Shown here: piece by piece, positions 27,928-40,409 of the stretch
How positions within the stretch are numbered: position 1 is the stretch's first letter
How the letters are laid out: each line of letters opens with the position of its first letter
From: Pholis gunnellus
Lineage: Eukaryota > Chordata > Actinopteri > Perciformes > Pholidae
Direction of reading: 5' to 3'
Assembly (NCBI GenBank): GCA_910591455.2
Contig: OU342820.1
Span: forward strand, 930,001 to 994,000
DNA: 64,000 nt
Made by a program: the position numbers and the translations under genes
The notes under the pieces: generated by a model
Database searches by the model: none
What the model was told of the DNA's origin: nothing
What the model saw: only the letters and a program-made list of their open reading frames with translations

Positions 27928-28797
27928 TCAGTCTCATTACTCACAGTCAGGGACGTACAAACACTGACTGTCTGAGATCGAATGCAACAAGCCAACTGCT
28001 CTGACCAAAGACAGAAAGGGAGCGGCCGCTGTTATGTGTATTGGCACGCCTACAGACAGGACATTTCAAATTACTCTAATGGAATACGTTTTTGTTTGCA
28101 GAAAAACGAGACATTCCCAGTGGGACACTCCACTGTTGTGGTGCATGCTGGCTCCCTGCATGGCTTAGCGGAGCACGTAGATGGAACAGAGCCAACATGA
28201 AATGTTATTGGTTTCACATGTGCTTCGCCTGAGGCTTGGTATTGTTTTCAATACCGGTGCCATTATTCAAACTTCATACAGTGCAATGTCACAGTTTAAT
28301 TGATACCCACTGCGAGGAATGTCAAACGGGTCGCGTTTGGACACCGATGTTCTCAAACAGGACGTCTAAAACATGATTCTAGGTAGCGCTAGGCAATTTA
28401 CAGAAAGTCTGCAAAATAAAATTGTAAACGCACATGATAATCCACTACTGATATATCAATGTTAGTGGTTGGTTAATGGAGACAACTCCAGAAGCTAATT
28501 CTCTAGTCGGTGCCATCAGACCTGCTTCAGAAGAAGAGGACACAATGAGATGACATTATTAAAAGAGAAAGAAAAACACGTGCAAAACATGATGGAACTA
28601 TAACATTTCTGTTCTATTTTGTGCATTATTTTGAGGAAGATTACAGTCCCCTGACAGATCCACACAGACGTCATGTTTAGGCTGCCGCCATCTTTTGTTA
28701 TCGCCAAAGTGAAATTTTTTGATAAATTAAATCAACAGGGATTAGGATAAGTATTATGATTTATTAACCTATGAAATACGATTAATACGCTCTCCTC

Positions 28798-29125
28798 AAA
28801 GCCACCAGACTCTATTGACGATTAAATGATTTGACCTGGCTGATCATTGTGAAACATAATTCAACCCCAAAATAAAACCCATCAAAACCGTCTCTGTTAG
28901 TCTTCCCACTGCTCCAACAATGTCCAACTCTGGTTTGGTGAAGATAAAATCTTAACTCAATGTTAAATGCAAAAAGAAACAGACGTTAAATGTGCTCCTG
29001 TAACCTACCAGACTCCATTGACAGAAACAGTGATTATACCTCGTTGACCATTGTAAAACACAATTCATTCAAACTCAACAGAAACAAAATACAACTGTCT
29101 CTGCTTATCTTTCCACTGTTCCATA
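28798..29125 (+). repeat. Tandem duplication of a ~125 bp unit, spacing ~200 bp
   Basis: 28798-28920 and 28997-29125 share, in order, ccaccagactctattgac / ctaccagactccattgac, gctgatcattgtgaaaca / gttgaccattgtaaaaca, and gtctctgttagtcttccca / gtctctgcttatctttcca. This is a diverged local duplication. Confidence 0.75.
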
Positions 29126-29342
29126 TATATATATATAGTCGTCTACTGGCAATGGTTGCCTATTATTAATTTAAAAAACCTGCATATACGCACTCATTTT
29201 GTTGGAAAAAGGATATCAGATGCCAGGAAGTTCTTCAGATCAGGAGGAGTCACAGAGATAGCAAGAATGGAACTGCATCCTCAAGCGAGTATAACTTTGG
29301 AAGATACTTAGACCTGTTTAACTGCGACTAATAAGGATCAGG

Positions 29343-29654
29343 ATGCATTTTGGAGTATATTTTCCCCCATCACTTGCGTTGGAAGCACATTATGCAAGAA
29401 AGGATATTTTAACAAGTATGCAGAGGAGGGATGATTACAGCAAGTACAACATGTTTCAATGCTCACAGACACCTGACTGTTGTTTTAAGACAGAAGAAGA
29501 AATTGTGAACAAATACTTTGCAGAGACAGGAGATGATGTGACTGGATTGATAGGATTCAATCATTTGTTTGGTCGATACCAAAAAGCAAAAAAGAACAAT
29601 AAAAAAAGGTTTGACGTCTTGTCATACCCACGTCTTTCTGTAACAACGCATTAA
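29343..29654 (+). other. Unidentified 103-codon ORF, coding status unknown
   Basis: Starts MHFGVYFPPSLALEAHYA and has a non-repetitive, mixed composition with an acidic/basic middle (EEEIVNKYFAETGDD, then GLIGFNHLFGRYQ) and a Lys-rich end. I recognise no domain. There are no obvious splice sites that would link it to other exons. It could be a fragment of a mobile-element ORF, an unprocessed gene relic or chance. Confidence 0.3.
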
Positions 29655-29749
29655 CATTGCTAGGGCCTGTGTCTGTTTGTGTCTGTGTGTGTGTATGTGT
29701 GTGAGTGTACATGAGTGTGTGTGTGTTCATGTGGTGCTTATTACACTGC

Positions 29750-29752
<3 letters not shown>

Positions 29753-29802
<50 letters not shown>

Positions 29803-29900
29803 GTGGCTGTGAGGGAGTTTTACAAGCAATCTCTTTACTGCTTTGTGTGGTGCACACCTACTTTTACTACCCTACCACAGTGAAGAAGGAGCAGAACACA

Positions 29901-29943
<43 letters not shown>
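29753..29943 (+). repeat. Opposed (GT)23 and (CA)n tracts 106 bp apart
   Basis: GT run at 29753-29798, unique sequence to about 29898, then CA run at 29905-29943. The two tracts are complementary and could pair as a hairpin. Confidence 0.9.
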
Positions 29944-29946
<3 letters not shown>

Positions 29947-29999
29947 TACACAGTTCCAATAAGCGCCATGTGAATGATACGGGCCGGGTGGTTTGGTAT

Positions 30000-32055
30000 T
30001 GAGTTCTCTCCGGCTCAGTTTATGGGGAAGCTGCAGTGCGGGTGGGGGGTAGGGGGTAAGGGGTTGTGGGGTGGGGGGCACACTGACATTAGTTTAATTG
30101 TAGTTGTGGTCTGAGGCTAAAGTGAGACCTCATACAGCATGCATGTACAGTGCAGAGTCTCTCATCCAAACATACAGGAAATAAGAATAACTTACTTGAA
30201 TGACTCTCACATCACCAACATTAGAAGCAACTATATCAACAGGTCAGCAGTACAAGAGTTGATCAACCATGTTTAGTTAAGATGTCACTGAAGTCAGCAC
30301 AACAAATCCAAGTCTCTCACTGAGTTCCTGTGATGCGCAGAAATGCAGATAGTTTGGGTTTCATTGTCAAGGAATTGAGATATCCATCTGGAATTTTATT
30401 CTGGAAAACTCAAAAAAAAAAAAAAAGATGTTGTTTTTCTGACTGAAAAATAACTGGATGAAAACAAGCCTTTGTCCTGGGTGGTTTTCTACCCACGGCT
30501 AAATTTAACCCATTATTGCGTTCCACCTGAGAATTTGCCCCCATGAAAACAGTGTCCACAGAAAGATCACTGTAATCTCTCCAATCAGGGTCAAAAACTC
30601 CCAGTCTAGTTTAAATAATTCCATTCCCCTTTTTACTGAGTCACATTCATCTGCAAAACACAAGCGCCAACGACTCCATCCACAACCACTCTGGTTGTAA
30701 AGTGAAGAGACGTATTCTGAGCCAGAACGTTAAAAAGTAAAACCAACAATTTACAAATTAAGATAGAAGAGAACCAACTGCCTCCAAGTTAAAAGTATCT
30801 CCTATTCAGGGATTATGTGTCATCATTTTCCTAATAAGTGTAATTGATCGGTGGGTGTGCAGTATTATAGTTCTGTCTGACTTTGTCTGTGTTGGAGTAG
30901 ATTAGTGCTGCAGACTTGTTAGAGAGATAATCTGGTTTGGTCTCTCATGCACAGACACCAAAGTGAACCAGGTCATAATGGATGATATACAAAAGACACA
31001 CTACCGCTACAAAACCTATTCCATGACACATTCCATGTGAACGTTATTGTTTACAATAGATTTATCAATAACAGGCCAATCAGTGACCAAGAACAAGACC
31101 GGTAAAATAGGCGAGTGTGTACTGTGTGAATATATGTGGAATTCTGAGTAGTTTGTGGTAGTAGTACAAACAAATAAATAACAGATTTGAAAAATAAAAT
31201 AGAGTTTTTGAAAGAAAACATACTTACATTAGCCACAATATGAACTATATTAGTTCCAAATCGCAGACTGCAATTGTAAGTATTGTGTGAGAATGGCAGT
31301 AGAGTTACTGTTTGATATTTGACCTTTAACAGAATTGAGATGCTTTTGGATTGCTTTTGCTTCATTTTCTACAACAATGTGTTTTATAACCCAAACTACT
31401 GCACCCGAATTTAGGGCTTAAATTCTCATGCAAAATGAAATCTGCAATGAAAAAATGCACCATTTGTCAGGTTTATCGGAGCATCACAACGTTGTACATG
31501 TTCGTCGTTGAACTGTATGTATTGCATTGAAAAATAAAATGGTCGTTGGAAATAACGCTGTCAAGAAATGATAAAATTGGGTATGTGATGGGCATTTCCT
31601 CAGAAATAATACAAATAATCTGACTCTATACTTAGAAGTAAGTATTTGAAATGATTGACAGTAAGAATTCCCTTTTTAAACACATTTTATTCATTGAATG
31701 CAGTACTATGTAGGCTACAAATCGTGGTCTAATTCAAAGTAAATCCTACATTTATACAAGGCAACATGATAAATAAACTGTATTTCATTGCATCAGTTCA
31801 CTTGTTTTCTGTTTTGTGTCGACCACAGTTTATATTTTTATTCTCAACATGAAACATTCTTTTATTAAATGCAAGATAACATAATCAATCAAAAATGCAG
31901 TAAGCTACAGTAATGTTGTAATGCAGGAGAGCATAGATTATTAAATAGAATCGAACAGAAACTCAGTACAGCACAAATTTAGGAAGTCGGTTTGGCTCAT
32001 TTCATAGAGCCGACATAGAGCTTTGACAGACTCTGTCATGGAACACAACAATGAA
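30000..32055. other. Intergenic, no gene seen
   Basis: A G-rich stretch on the plus strand at 30040-30078, then A/T-rich DNA with chance ORFs. Confidence 0.5.
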
Positions 32056-32059
32056 GGGT

Positions 32060-32218
32060 GGAAGCTGCCAAAATTGAAGATGAATAAATGAGTGACTCGA
32101 TAAATACATTAATATACCATTAAATGTATATTATACAATATCAATTCTTATAAAAAAGAATATGCTGGCATTCATTTTCTGTTTTATTATCTATTTATTT
32201 TGTATTTTGCCAGCTTCC
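32060..32218. mobile_element. Short inverted-repeat element (159 bp)
   Basis: The left arm ggaagctgccaaaattga and the right arm (reverse complement ggaagctggcaaaatac) match over about 27 bp with few differences, enclosing about 100 bp of A/T-rich DNA. This is the shape of a small MITE. Confidence 0.55.
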
Positions 32219-32219
32219 G

Positions 32220-34980
32220 TCCGCCATACACAACAGCATTGCACTACATCATACACTGTAGTGTATATTAAACAGGATTTCTTGTTTCCTGTTGTTTATT
32301 AATCCTCATAATCCTTTCATCAAGCAGTTGACTTATTCATTGGTGCAGCTTTATTATTTAAAATAAACATGTGCCATGTGTCTGCAGTGTGTGAGGTTTA
32401 TGTGTGCGTGTGTGTTTACAGGACCCTCATGTGGCTTTGTGTTGCAGCACTTCTCCATCACGAGCTACAGTTCCTATCATTTTTTCTTCTTGCTTCATTT
32501 GACCTTCATTGCCTCAGCAATTAGCAGTGACATACCTCAACATTTCTGTCCATTTAAAATCAAGCTGCACTGCACCGTGACAACAGTATGGGAAAGAACG
32601 ACAGCGTGCTCAGTCGCTGCGATCAAACCTGTGACCGTGTGTACAGCAGCTAGTTCACAGTCTGACAACCTGAACATGATGGTAACGTTTCCTCTCTACA
32701 GAATGACAAAGTGTATATCTGTGTAATAATCTGGTCAAGTAATCTTTGATCTAAAAAGAAAATTAAAAAAGTGCAAAATCTGGTTTTCAGGATGCGATAG
32801 AATGGGTGTAGAATTGGTCTGACTGTGAGGAAGCTCCATCATATATAACAGTTTGATTTGAATGTGACAAGGGTGTGCAGCGAATACAGATAATTTACTA
32901 CCAAAGGTCACATTGTGTGCTCGACTGTTTATTAAGAGTTTATTAACAATACAAAGGATCATATTAAATAATAAATAAGGGACAGAAGTACTACAATTTT
33001 AACAGTCATTGTATATTTCATTTTGATTTTTTTTTATATTATATTTTGAAAACCATATAAATATTTCTCTTTAAAAACCATGTTTCTGATTTTATTTATA
33101 CGGAATTCACCTCTTTGAAATTTAAATTTGAAATTTGAAAAGCTTCCTCAGAATATCATTTTTAAATGTTCACACATTTAGATAAAAAATTAAAGTTTCA
33201 AAGAACAAAACAAATTTAAAGGTAAAACAATTTAGTAAAAAAAGAATTAAAAAAGAACCACAGAGCTCTGTTATTCTCACTCATGTCGTCTTTGACATGA
33301 CTGACAGGCCGTGCTCTGATTGGCCAAAACTAGCTTTGATTGCATTCAGGCCCGATTGTCTATCCCGTCCTGGGTAGCCTGGATGTTGCTATGGGACATT
33401 TTATTTTACTTTTTGGCTCTTATCATTTACATAAAAAAAAAATACAAAATTGAGAACAAATACATTCAGATACACAATTTCAAAGTAACTTCAACGCTAT
33501 TAATTCAGTGTTTTTTAAATATCAACATTAAAGTTACAGAGGCAGTTCAAATATGAACACTTATGTATTTGATTTGCCTCCATACCATTGCCTCTATATA
33601 GAATATATTAGGAAATAAAAAAATCTATTTCAACAATCTGTACCTTACATTTCTCTATTCTCCATATTGTATACTCTCTAATCACAATGACTTTAGATTA
33701 GCTTTTATTTTAGTTTTTTACTATAATAAATCCATGTACAGCCATTTAGTTTTGCTTCTATAATATGAATGCAACAGTTTTTAAAATAGTGTGTTATTGT
33801 ATGCAATGTGATCTGGTTGCTTGGTTATTTGGCTGAATATGTGTGAGAAAACAATTTTGAATTTCGAAAGATGTGGTCATTGAAAGCATTCAGTGCCAAA
33901 GCATGAAAAGTGCTCAATAGCGGTGACTGGGTGCAATGCAGCCTACTGAACAACAGGTGGCAGTGTAGATATGTTGGAACCCACAGGGTGTGAGGGATGT
34001 CTGTGAGAGGACAGACCCCCCTAAGGCCTTAAAACCTGAACCCTCGGGGACTTCACTGTCATCACCTGTTAAATGAGTGTGAGCGACTGTGAGGGCTTGA
34101 AACGGTGTAAATACTAATGGGACAGCACTTTGCTGCGACATATCACGTTACCATGACAACGTTATGTACAATTGAGGGTATTTATTTTACACGTTTTACT
34201 CTCTTATTTGAACGTCTTCCAGGCTCTGGCCTCACGAAATGAGAGATTAATTGTCAAATAATCTATTTACTCGTTTTGTTTAAACAGATTCAATACCAAA
34301 AATGGAATGTTTGATGAATAAACCAGTTGTGTGATAATAGTCTCTACTTACATTACTCTGCTGTCATGTGTTTTTATGTACCATCTTTAATCCTTAATGT
34401 TTATGAGTAAATTTAACATGTGCCCTCCTCTTTGTTTTCTTCCACCGTGTTTAATGTCACGTTACTATGAATTGTAGATAATTCCCTTGACTCAAAATAT
34501 CTGCGAGAGAGCCCTCAAATAATATAAGAACGATCAGTAATCTGACAGGAGGATAGCCCAAAACTTTCATAGACTTTTACGGGAACGTGCCTCAAAGACC
34601 GCGAGTGTGGAGATTGGGATTGGGTCATAGGTTTGTTGTCAGGGGATGGAAGGGGGCGTCCTTATTGGTTGAATGAGGGACTTCCCTCACACAGTGTCCT
34701 GCTCCAACAGATAGAGAGTTGTAGCTGCCCGATGGGCAGTTTCAATGTCCGCACATTGTGAGTGCACATGGTTCAGTTCATTCAGACACCCGTTCCAGCC
34801 TCACATTTGCTGCAGATCGTTGTACAGGAGTACAGCATGAGACAAGTATTTAGCCAGCACTGCTAACATTTTGCTGAACTGATACAGCTAATGCTTCAGT
34901 GCAGTTTCTCTACCAGCATGTCACACATGCGGTGACGTGCACAAACTCGTTATTCAGTGATGATCGTTATAAAAGAAGTC
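32220..34980. other. Intergenic, no gene seen
   Basis: Strongly A/T-rich, with a 116-codon plus-strand ORF at 32376-32726 that has no domain or splice context and is taken as chance. Confidence 0.5.
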
Positions 34981-34982
34981 AG

Positions 34983-35388
34983 ATTGTATAGAAGTCTATG
35001 AGAAAATGACTCTACTTCTCTCTTGATTTATTACCTCAGTAAACATTGTAAACATGAGTTTATGGTCTCAATCTCTAGTTTCAAGTCTTCTTCAATACAG
35101 CATGATGTTCATTTAGTAAATGATGGTCCATTTAGAGTCAAACAGACCATAAAGCAGGGGATGCTTTAGGGCGGACTTAATACGATTGACAGGTCGCTGC
35201 CACTACCAGAGCCGTATACGGCTTCTTCGTCACTCCTCCTTATTCCAAATAGGGTAACCGTTCATTGGTTACAAAAAATCCAAAATCCAAGATGGCGATG
35301 CCGAACTCAAGGTTTCAAAACCGCAGTCTACAAACCTATGGATGAGGTCACGATGCCTACGTCCACTTCTTATATATTGTCTATGTTG
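34983..35388 (+). repeat. Dispersed element A, second full copy
   Basis: The first 180 bp are nearly identical to 8940-9120. The rest is diverged but collinear and ends near cacttcttatatattgtcta, matching the end of the 8905-9315 copy. Confidence 0.8.
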
Positions 35389-35491
35389 CGTATCCAGGAG
35401 CAACTGATGACAGCAAAGAGTTGTTTTTGGGTGCAGGTCTCTCAGCTCTGTATAAGATCTCGCCACACGTGTCAATTGAAGTCAAGACAAT

Positions 35492-35550
35492 TTTATATGT
35501 AATAAATCAAATTTGCCTCAAGGGCTTTATAATCTGTACAACATACGACA
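35492..35550 (+). repeat. Fragment of a fish repeat tail (gcctcaagggctttataatc)
   Basis: Matches 55885-55940 (tttgcctcagagggctttac and onward) apart from small changes. This motif is a common dispersed sequence in percomorph genomes. Class not assigned. Confidence 0.6.
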
Positions 35551-35569
35551 CCCTCGGCCATAGCAGACT

Positions 35570-35940
35570 TTTTGTACGCAATGTTACGTAACAACATTTT
35601 ATTAACGTTTTTTGTTAAAATAATAATGTAACAATGTAACATAACAACGTTACTAGCGTGAATAAATAACCCTTTGCGGACAAGCGTAACAAGCCCAAAG
35701 TCTACATTTACTTTTGGTTTCAGATGGGGCACAGAGAAAGGCCTCCTGGGTAAAAGTCTAGTGTTAGTTTGACACATCCATCTTCCCGCTCGTGGACTTA
35801 CTCTAATTTTACCACTTAACTTTCAATAACGTTCGCTCATTATACTACAACACTTGCTCTGACTGAGTGCAAAAACGTCCGCATTCAACGTATCCGGGGT
35901 TTGCAGGAATGTACAACAATGTAATGCCAATATTTGTTTC
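35570..35940 (+). repeat. Dispersed repeat D, copy 1
   Basis: Contains gcaatgttacgtaacaac, then gcattcaacgtatccggg and aggaatgtacaacaatg. The same order (gttac-rich start, then gacattcaacgtattcca, then an acagtggcaac/atgtacagtgg motif) is seen at 41455-41690 and 46535-46860. Confidence 0.55.
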
Positions 35941-35999
35941 CCAGCTGTTTAAAAACATGCCTAGACAGTTACATTTGGCAAAGTGTTTCCAGCTTGAGC

Positions 36000-38290
36000 T
36001 GTTTGAACTTATTATGCCTGAGGTTGTTTTGGACTAAAAAAGCTTCACTGACGGGGTTTCCATCAGAAAGATGTGTTCACCTACACACACAACAGCTGAT
36101 GAGATCCCCACTGTGAAAGCGTTAAACCATTTTTGGGCCTTACTCTAATGATGGGCATAGAGATATTATACAGTAGGGTTGTTGGCCTGCTTGGTGACAA
36201 CCGCACTTCCATCGAGTGTGTGAGGCCAGTTTGGATTTGCTTGCTGTCTGCCAAATATTCTATGACTCTGACTATTGTCTGCTCCTTCAGCAACATTTTG
36301 TGACAATTATCAAAAGTTTACTGTTCAGTTTCTTGGTAGGAGAGCTACCAAGAAACCAGATTCTTGGTGAGGAATTGGAAGAGACCAATGGAGAAGGAAA
36401 CCCCTTCAAAGTCTATGCGTTATTGTAGTGTAGCACAGAAATCTCCATAATGTTAAAACCTCAAGAGCTCAACCACACATTTCCTCTCTTTCCTGCTGGG
36501 GATAGTTAAACTGTTAGATCTGGTGTGTAATTCAGTGTTGACCACACATCGCTGGCTCTATAAAGCATGCTAAATACAAGCTGCCAATCCTCTCTAAACC
36601 CTAAATGTATTTTTGAAAAAACACATTTATTTCACTCAGAAAGTATATCTTTATCTTAACTCAGATATGAAAGACACAAAGCTTGTTTGCACAAAGAACA
36701 CTGGTTTGATCATTTACACCCTACAATATAAGCTATGACTGTCATTGTGCAGTCAAAATATAGTGAAATATTGTTCAGGCAGAACATTTGGTTATTTTCC
36801 CCAAATAGCAACCATTTGTAATCACTCTGGAAGTTTTATTCCTCAATGTGTTTTCCAGTGTTTTTCAAAAAGATTGGTCCGGGCCATGTTATAGAGACAA
36901 CCATTACCTGGCTGAGGCCTACTGGTGTTTTCTCAGTTAATATTATTTTTTTTATCCAGGTTATAAGATGAGCCGACACACAAACCTTTGATTCAAATTC
37001 TAAGTGCTCCCAATGACACTGTCCTTACCAAAAAGGTAACAACAACAATTCAACAATTGTTCTATACCTTAAATAACCTATACTTTTATGGCCATGTGAA
37101 TTGACTGTGTTCCGTCAAAAGCAAACACAGTAGAGGCGTAATGTAGCACTGCAATAATTCTTAGGGAGGAAGTAGAAGTACATGACTGTGACTGTCGAGC
37201 GCTGTTCACATCCTGTTTACTACCGACAGTCGACCATGGTCTTTCCCGTCGATAATCAACTATATTAAATAATCTGAAAAGAAACCATGTCTCAACGTTT
37301 TGCATTTAACACCATAAGTGGCAACATTATGGATAAAGGTGAGGCTGTTAACTGACTTCGCATAAAGCACCTGCCTTGCAATACTGCAACAACAAATCTG
37401 GAGGAGTACCCTGTTGAGGCATGAAGGCACCACAAATCAGTGGGGCAATGTCAACCCTACAACGTAGTTTAGGATAATAGTTGAGTTATGCTATGAAGGA
37501 AGTAGTTTTTACAACATGTTCGCTATTAAAGAAGTCTCCGAGCCCTTTGAGGCTGAACTAGGCACAGCAGTGCTTTCAACTAAATGCTAACACCATCATT
37601 GCTAACATGCCAACTAACCGTTTTGCCAAAGTATCTGGGCTTTCTCTCTGCAAAAATAATTACATACCGAGACAAAATTTGTCAATCATAATTACAAATC
37701 TCATAGCGTGTCGTTTTTCCTTAGCTGATCCAGAAAGATGAACTGAATCCTAGTACCATATCAGCGTCAGTGGACACAACATGACATGTTCAGCTGTCTG
37801 GACGTACATGTAAGTGTTGCTCTAGGATTCATGAATTATGCAAGCTGTCGGGATGAAAATCTTCAAACCTTCTGGAAGACAGCTGGCGGTATTCTGTGGT
37901 GAGCATTTTCCTCAGCGACCGATGCGGATCAGTAACCTGTAACCAAGTCTCTTCTGAAATTGCCCTCTGTCACTCTGTAAAGCTGGTTTGGTTTCACATC
38001 TAACAGGCTCATTAAACAGCAAGGGAAAATGATTTGCTCAGCTAATTTATGCTAATGTGAGAGCCATCCCTACATGCACAAGGGTAAATATGACACGGCT
38101 GATTATTTTATACCAGTCTGGTAATTATACCAAATTACATGCAAGGCCATTGTGGTTTCCTGTTGTTATATGGAGAACTAGGGCAGCGCTCAACCAGTTT
38201 TACTGGATGTGTGTTGTATTTTACCTCGATGCCAATGTATTGAGGCTTTTAAATTAAACTTTTAACAAATGTGTTAGCTGCTTGTGTTCA
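36000..38290. other. Intergenic, no gene seen
   Basis: Short chance ORFs. A gctaacaccatcattgctaa motif near 37585 belongs to the gctaaca-type repeat also seen at 40120-40400. Confidence 0.5.
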
Positions 38291-38299
38291 AAAAATATG

Positions 38300-38590
38300 T
38301 TTGGCAAATATGCTTATTCATTTTCTTGCTGAGAGTTAGCTTGGCTTAACATAGAGACTGAGACCAGTAAAGAGTAAAGAGACTTTCCCACATGTAAAGT
38401 ACTTTATTGGTATCGGTTTCATTTTAAGGGTTATTGGTAGTTATCGTAACTTCTTTAAACAATACCCCCCTTTAGTGCTGATTGATTGATTTTTTAACTT
38501 TGGACAGAGCTGTGCTAGCTGTTTCCCCAGTCTTTTTGCTAGTCTATGCTAACTGGCTTAAACTGGCTAACTTGCTCAAGCAACATATTT
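38300..38590. repeat. Dispersed repeat B copy
   Basis: Begins with the characteristic gcttattcattttcttgctg and agagttagcttggcttaaca, and ends with an inverted-looking tagctgtttccccagtcttt. Partner copies are listed at 15500. Confidence 0.6.
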
Positions 38591-38819
38591 ACAGGTTACA
38601 GGGTTCATTTATTTCTCGTTTACAACACTGAAGTTGCACAATGGAACACACATGGAATATATGTACACATATTCAAATTTAATAGAATTAAATTAAATTA
38701 AACAAAACAATATACAGTTAGTTATTAGTTATATACATAGACCACGGGTTATAGAAGGAATGAGGGAAGTAGTAATGTACAAACCAGCATAACGGAATGT
38801 TATGTGTATGTCATTTATT

Positions 38820-39010
38820 AATGGTGGATTTGAGGTATCTTATAGCCAGATGAAAGAAGCTGCTCTCTAGTCTTTCAATATCCTGGGTGTCCATGGGCTC
38901 TGCACAGGCACCTCACCTCACTAATATCACTGACGCTTGGTACGTATATAGGTACCAATGATGTTCTGGTTGTTTTTTGACCATGCAGATGGTATGGATG
39001 GTATCCATTT
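38820..39010. repeat. Possible LINE 3' tail fragment
   Basis: Shares ggtaccaatgatgttctg with the LINE relic near 11605-11625 and the general form of its tail. No coding frame remains. Confidence 0.35.
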
Positions 39011-40119
39011 TCACATCTCGTCAAGCAAGTAATGTATTTCCTAAACTGTTATTTCTTTAACAATAAGACAATGTTATTTAGCAGTGACAATATTTAGTTC
39101 TCACAGACAGTCTGGTCAATTCTGTTGAGACGGACACAAGTTGTTCGCAGAGCTGAGGACCTCCAATATGGCCAACAGACAGTATATTATGTCACACGAA
39201 AGCCCTTTATTCACTATAAACTTCCCCACATCCCACCCGAGCCAGTTCAGACAGGCCAGTCTGTCTTCCCCCTCTACTTATGCCCTTACATGATTATACC
39301 ACATTATTATCCTCGCAGTACCCTCTGTGTGTCCCGCCATGCTAATCTCTGTTCAAACGTGCTCACCTGTAATTAACCCTTCTGTTTATTGTCCTACATT
39401 ATTACACACAGCCTGCGTAGAGCTGCTTCTGGTTTCAAGTATGGTCGTCGTGGTGAACACCTGTCCAGGTGAGTTGGAAATCAGCGCAGAGTGTCTGAGG
39501 TCTGCTGGCCTGGATTCAGCATTTAACCACTGGGCTGCCCTGTTGTTTCATCTCTCACACACTGGTGGGACTTGTTGCCACATTGTCTGAACAGTATTCC
39601 TAACAAATTCATTCTGCTAAAGGATATGGATTACCTCACAAAACCTTGGGAGGAGATCATATGCTTCAGTTACTGCTTTGTTTGGATTCTGTAAAGCCCT
39701 CACAATGAACACACCGTTTTATTATTCATATTCGTATTTGTTTATACCCTGACTTTTCCGACCGTAAAAATGTAAGGTCCGTCTTTGAAATGTGCATCAG
39801 TGTTCTCATGCAGTTTTTGTGGGTTGTTGTAAGCTATAAAATAAATATGGTATGGGACTGGTATATCCAATCCACTGCTGTGGAGCAGCACAGTTAAGCA
39901 TTTGATTTGTTGTTTTATTTTCTGAGGATTAAATCTTACAAGGAAAGATAGACTACAGTGGAAAAGAGCTTGTTCTTGTTGCTTGTTGCCATTTAATCCA
40001 ATGCAAGCCTTAATACAATGGCAAATGATTTTACATTGGACACTGCTGTAAAAATAGAATAAACATAAAAATAGGTACTGCGAAACAACACGACTAGGAC
40101 TTTCTTGATTTGACCTACA

Positions 40120-40400
40120 TGCTAACATTAGCATGCTAACATGCTCACAATAACAACGCTAACATGTTGATGTTTCACAGATATACTGTAATATTTAATG
40201 GTTTTTCAATCTAAGTTTAGCATGTTAGCATGCTAAACTTTAGCTTATTATCACAAAAAAGCTGCACACTAATGAAAATTTCATTAGGGATTTGGTCAAA
40301 AACCAATTGTATTGGACAAAATGAAAGGTTGACCTGATGAAAAGTCACCAAAGTTATTACAATTAATTTTGAGTGGAACATGTTTGAAAATAGCATGGCT
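40120..40400. repeat. gctaacatgctaac-rich dispersed repeat
   Basis: A cluster of atgctaacattagcatgcta-type motifs followed by tcaccaaagttattacaa, a phrase shared with the tandem repeat at 54735-55145. Teleost dispersed repeat, class not assigned. Confidence 0.55.
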
Positions 40401-40409
40401 AAAAAGTGC

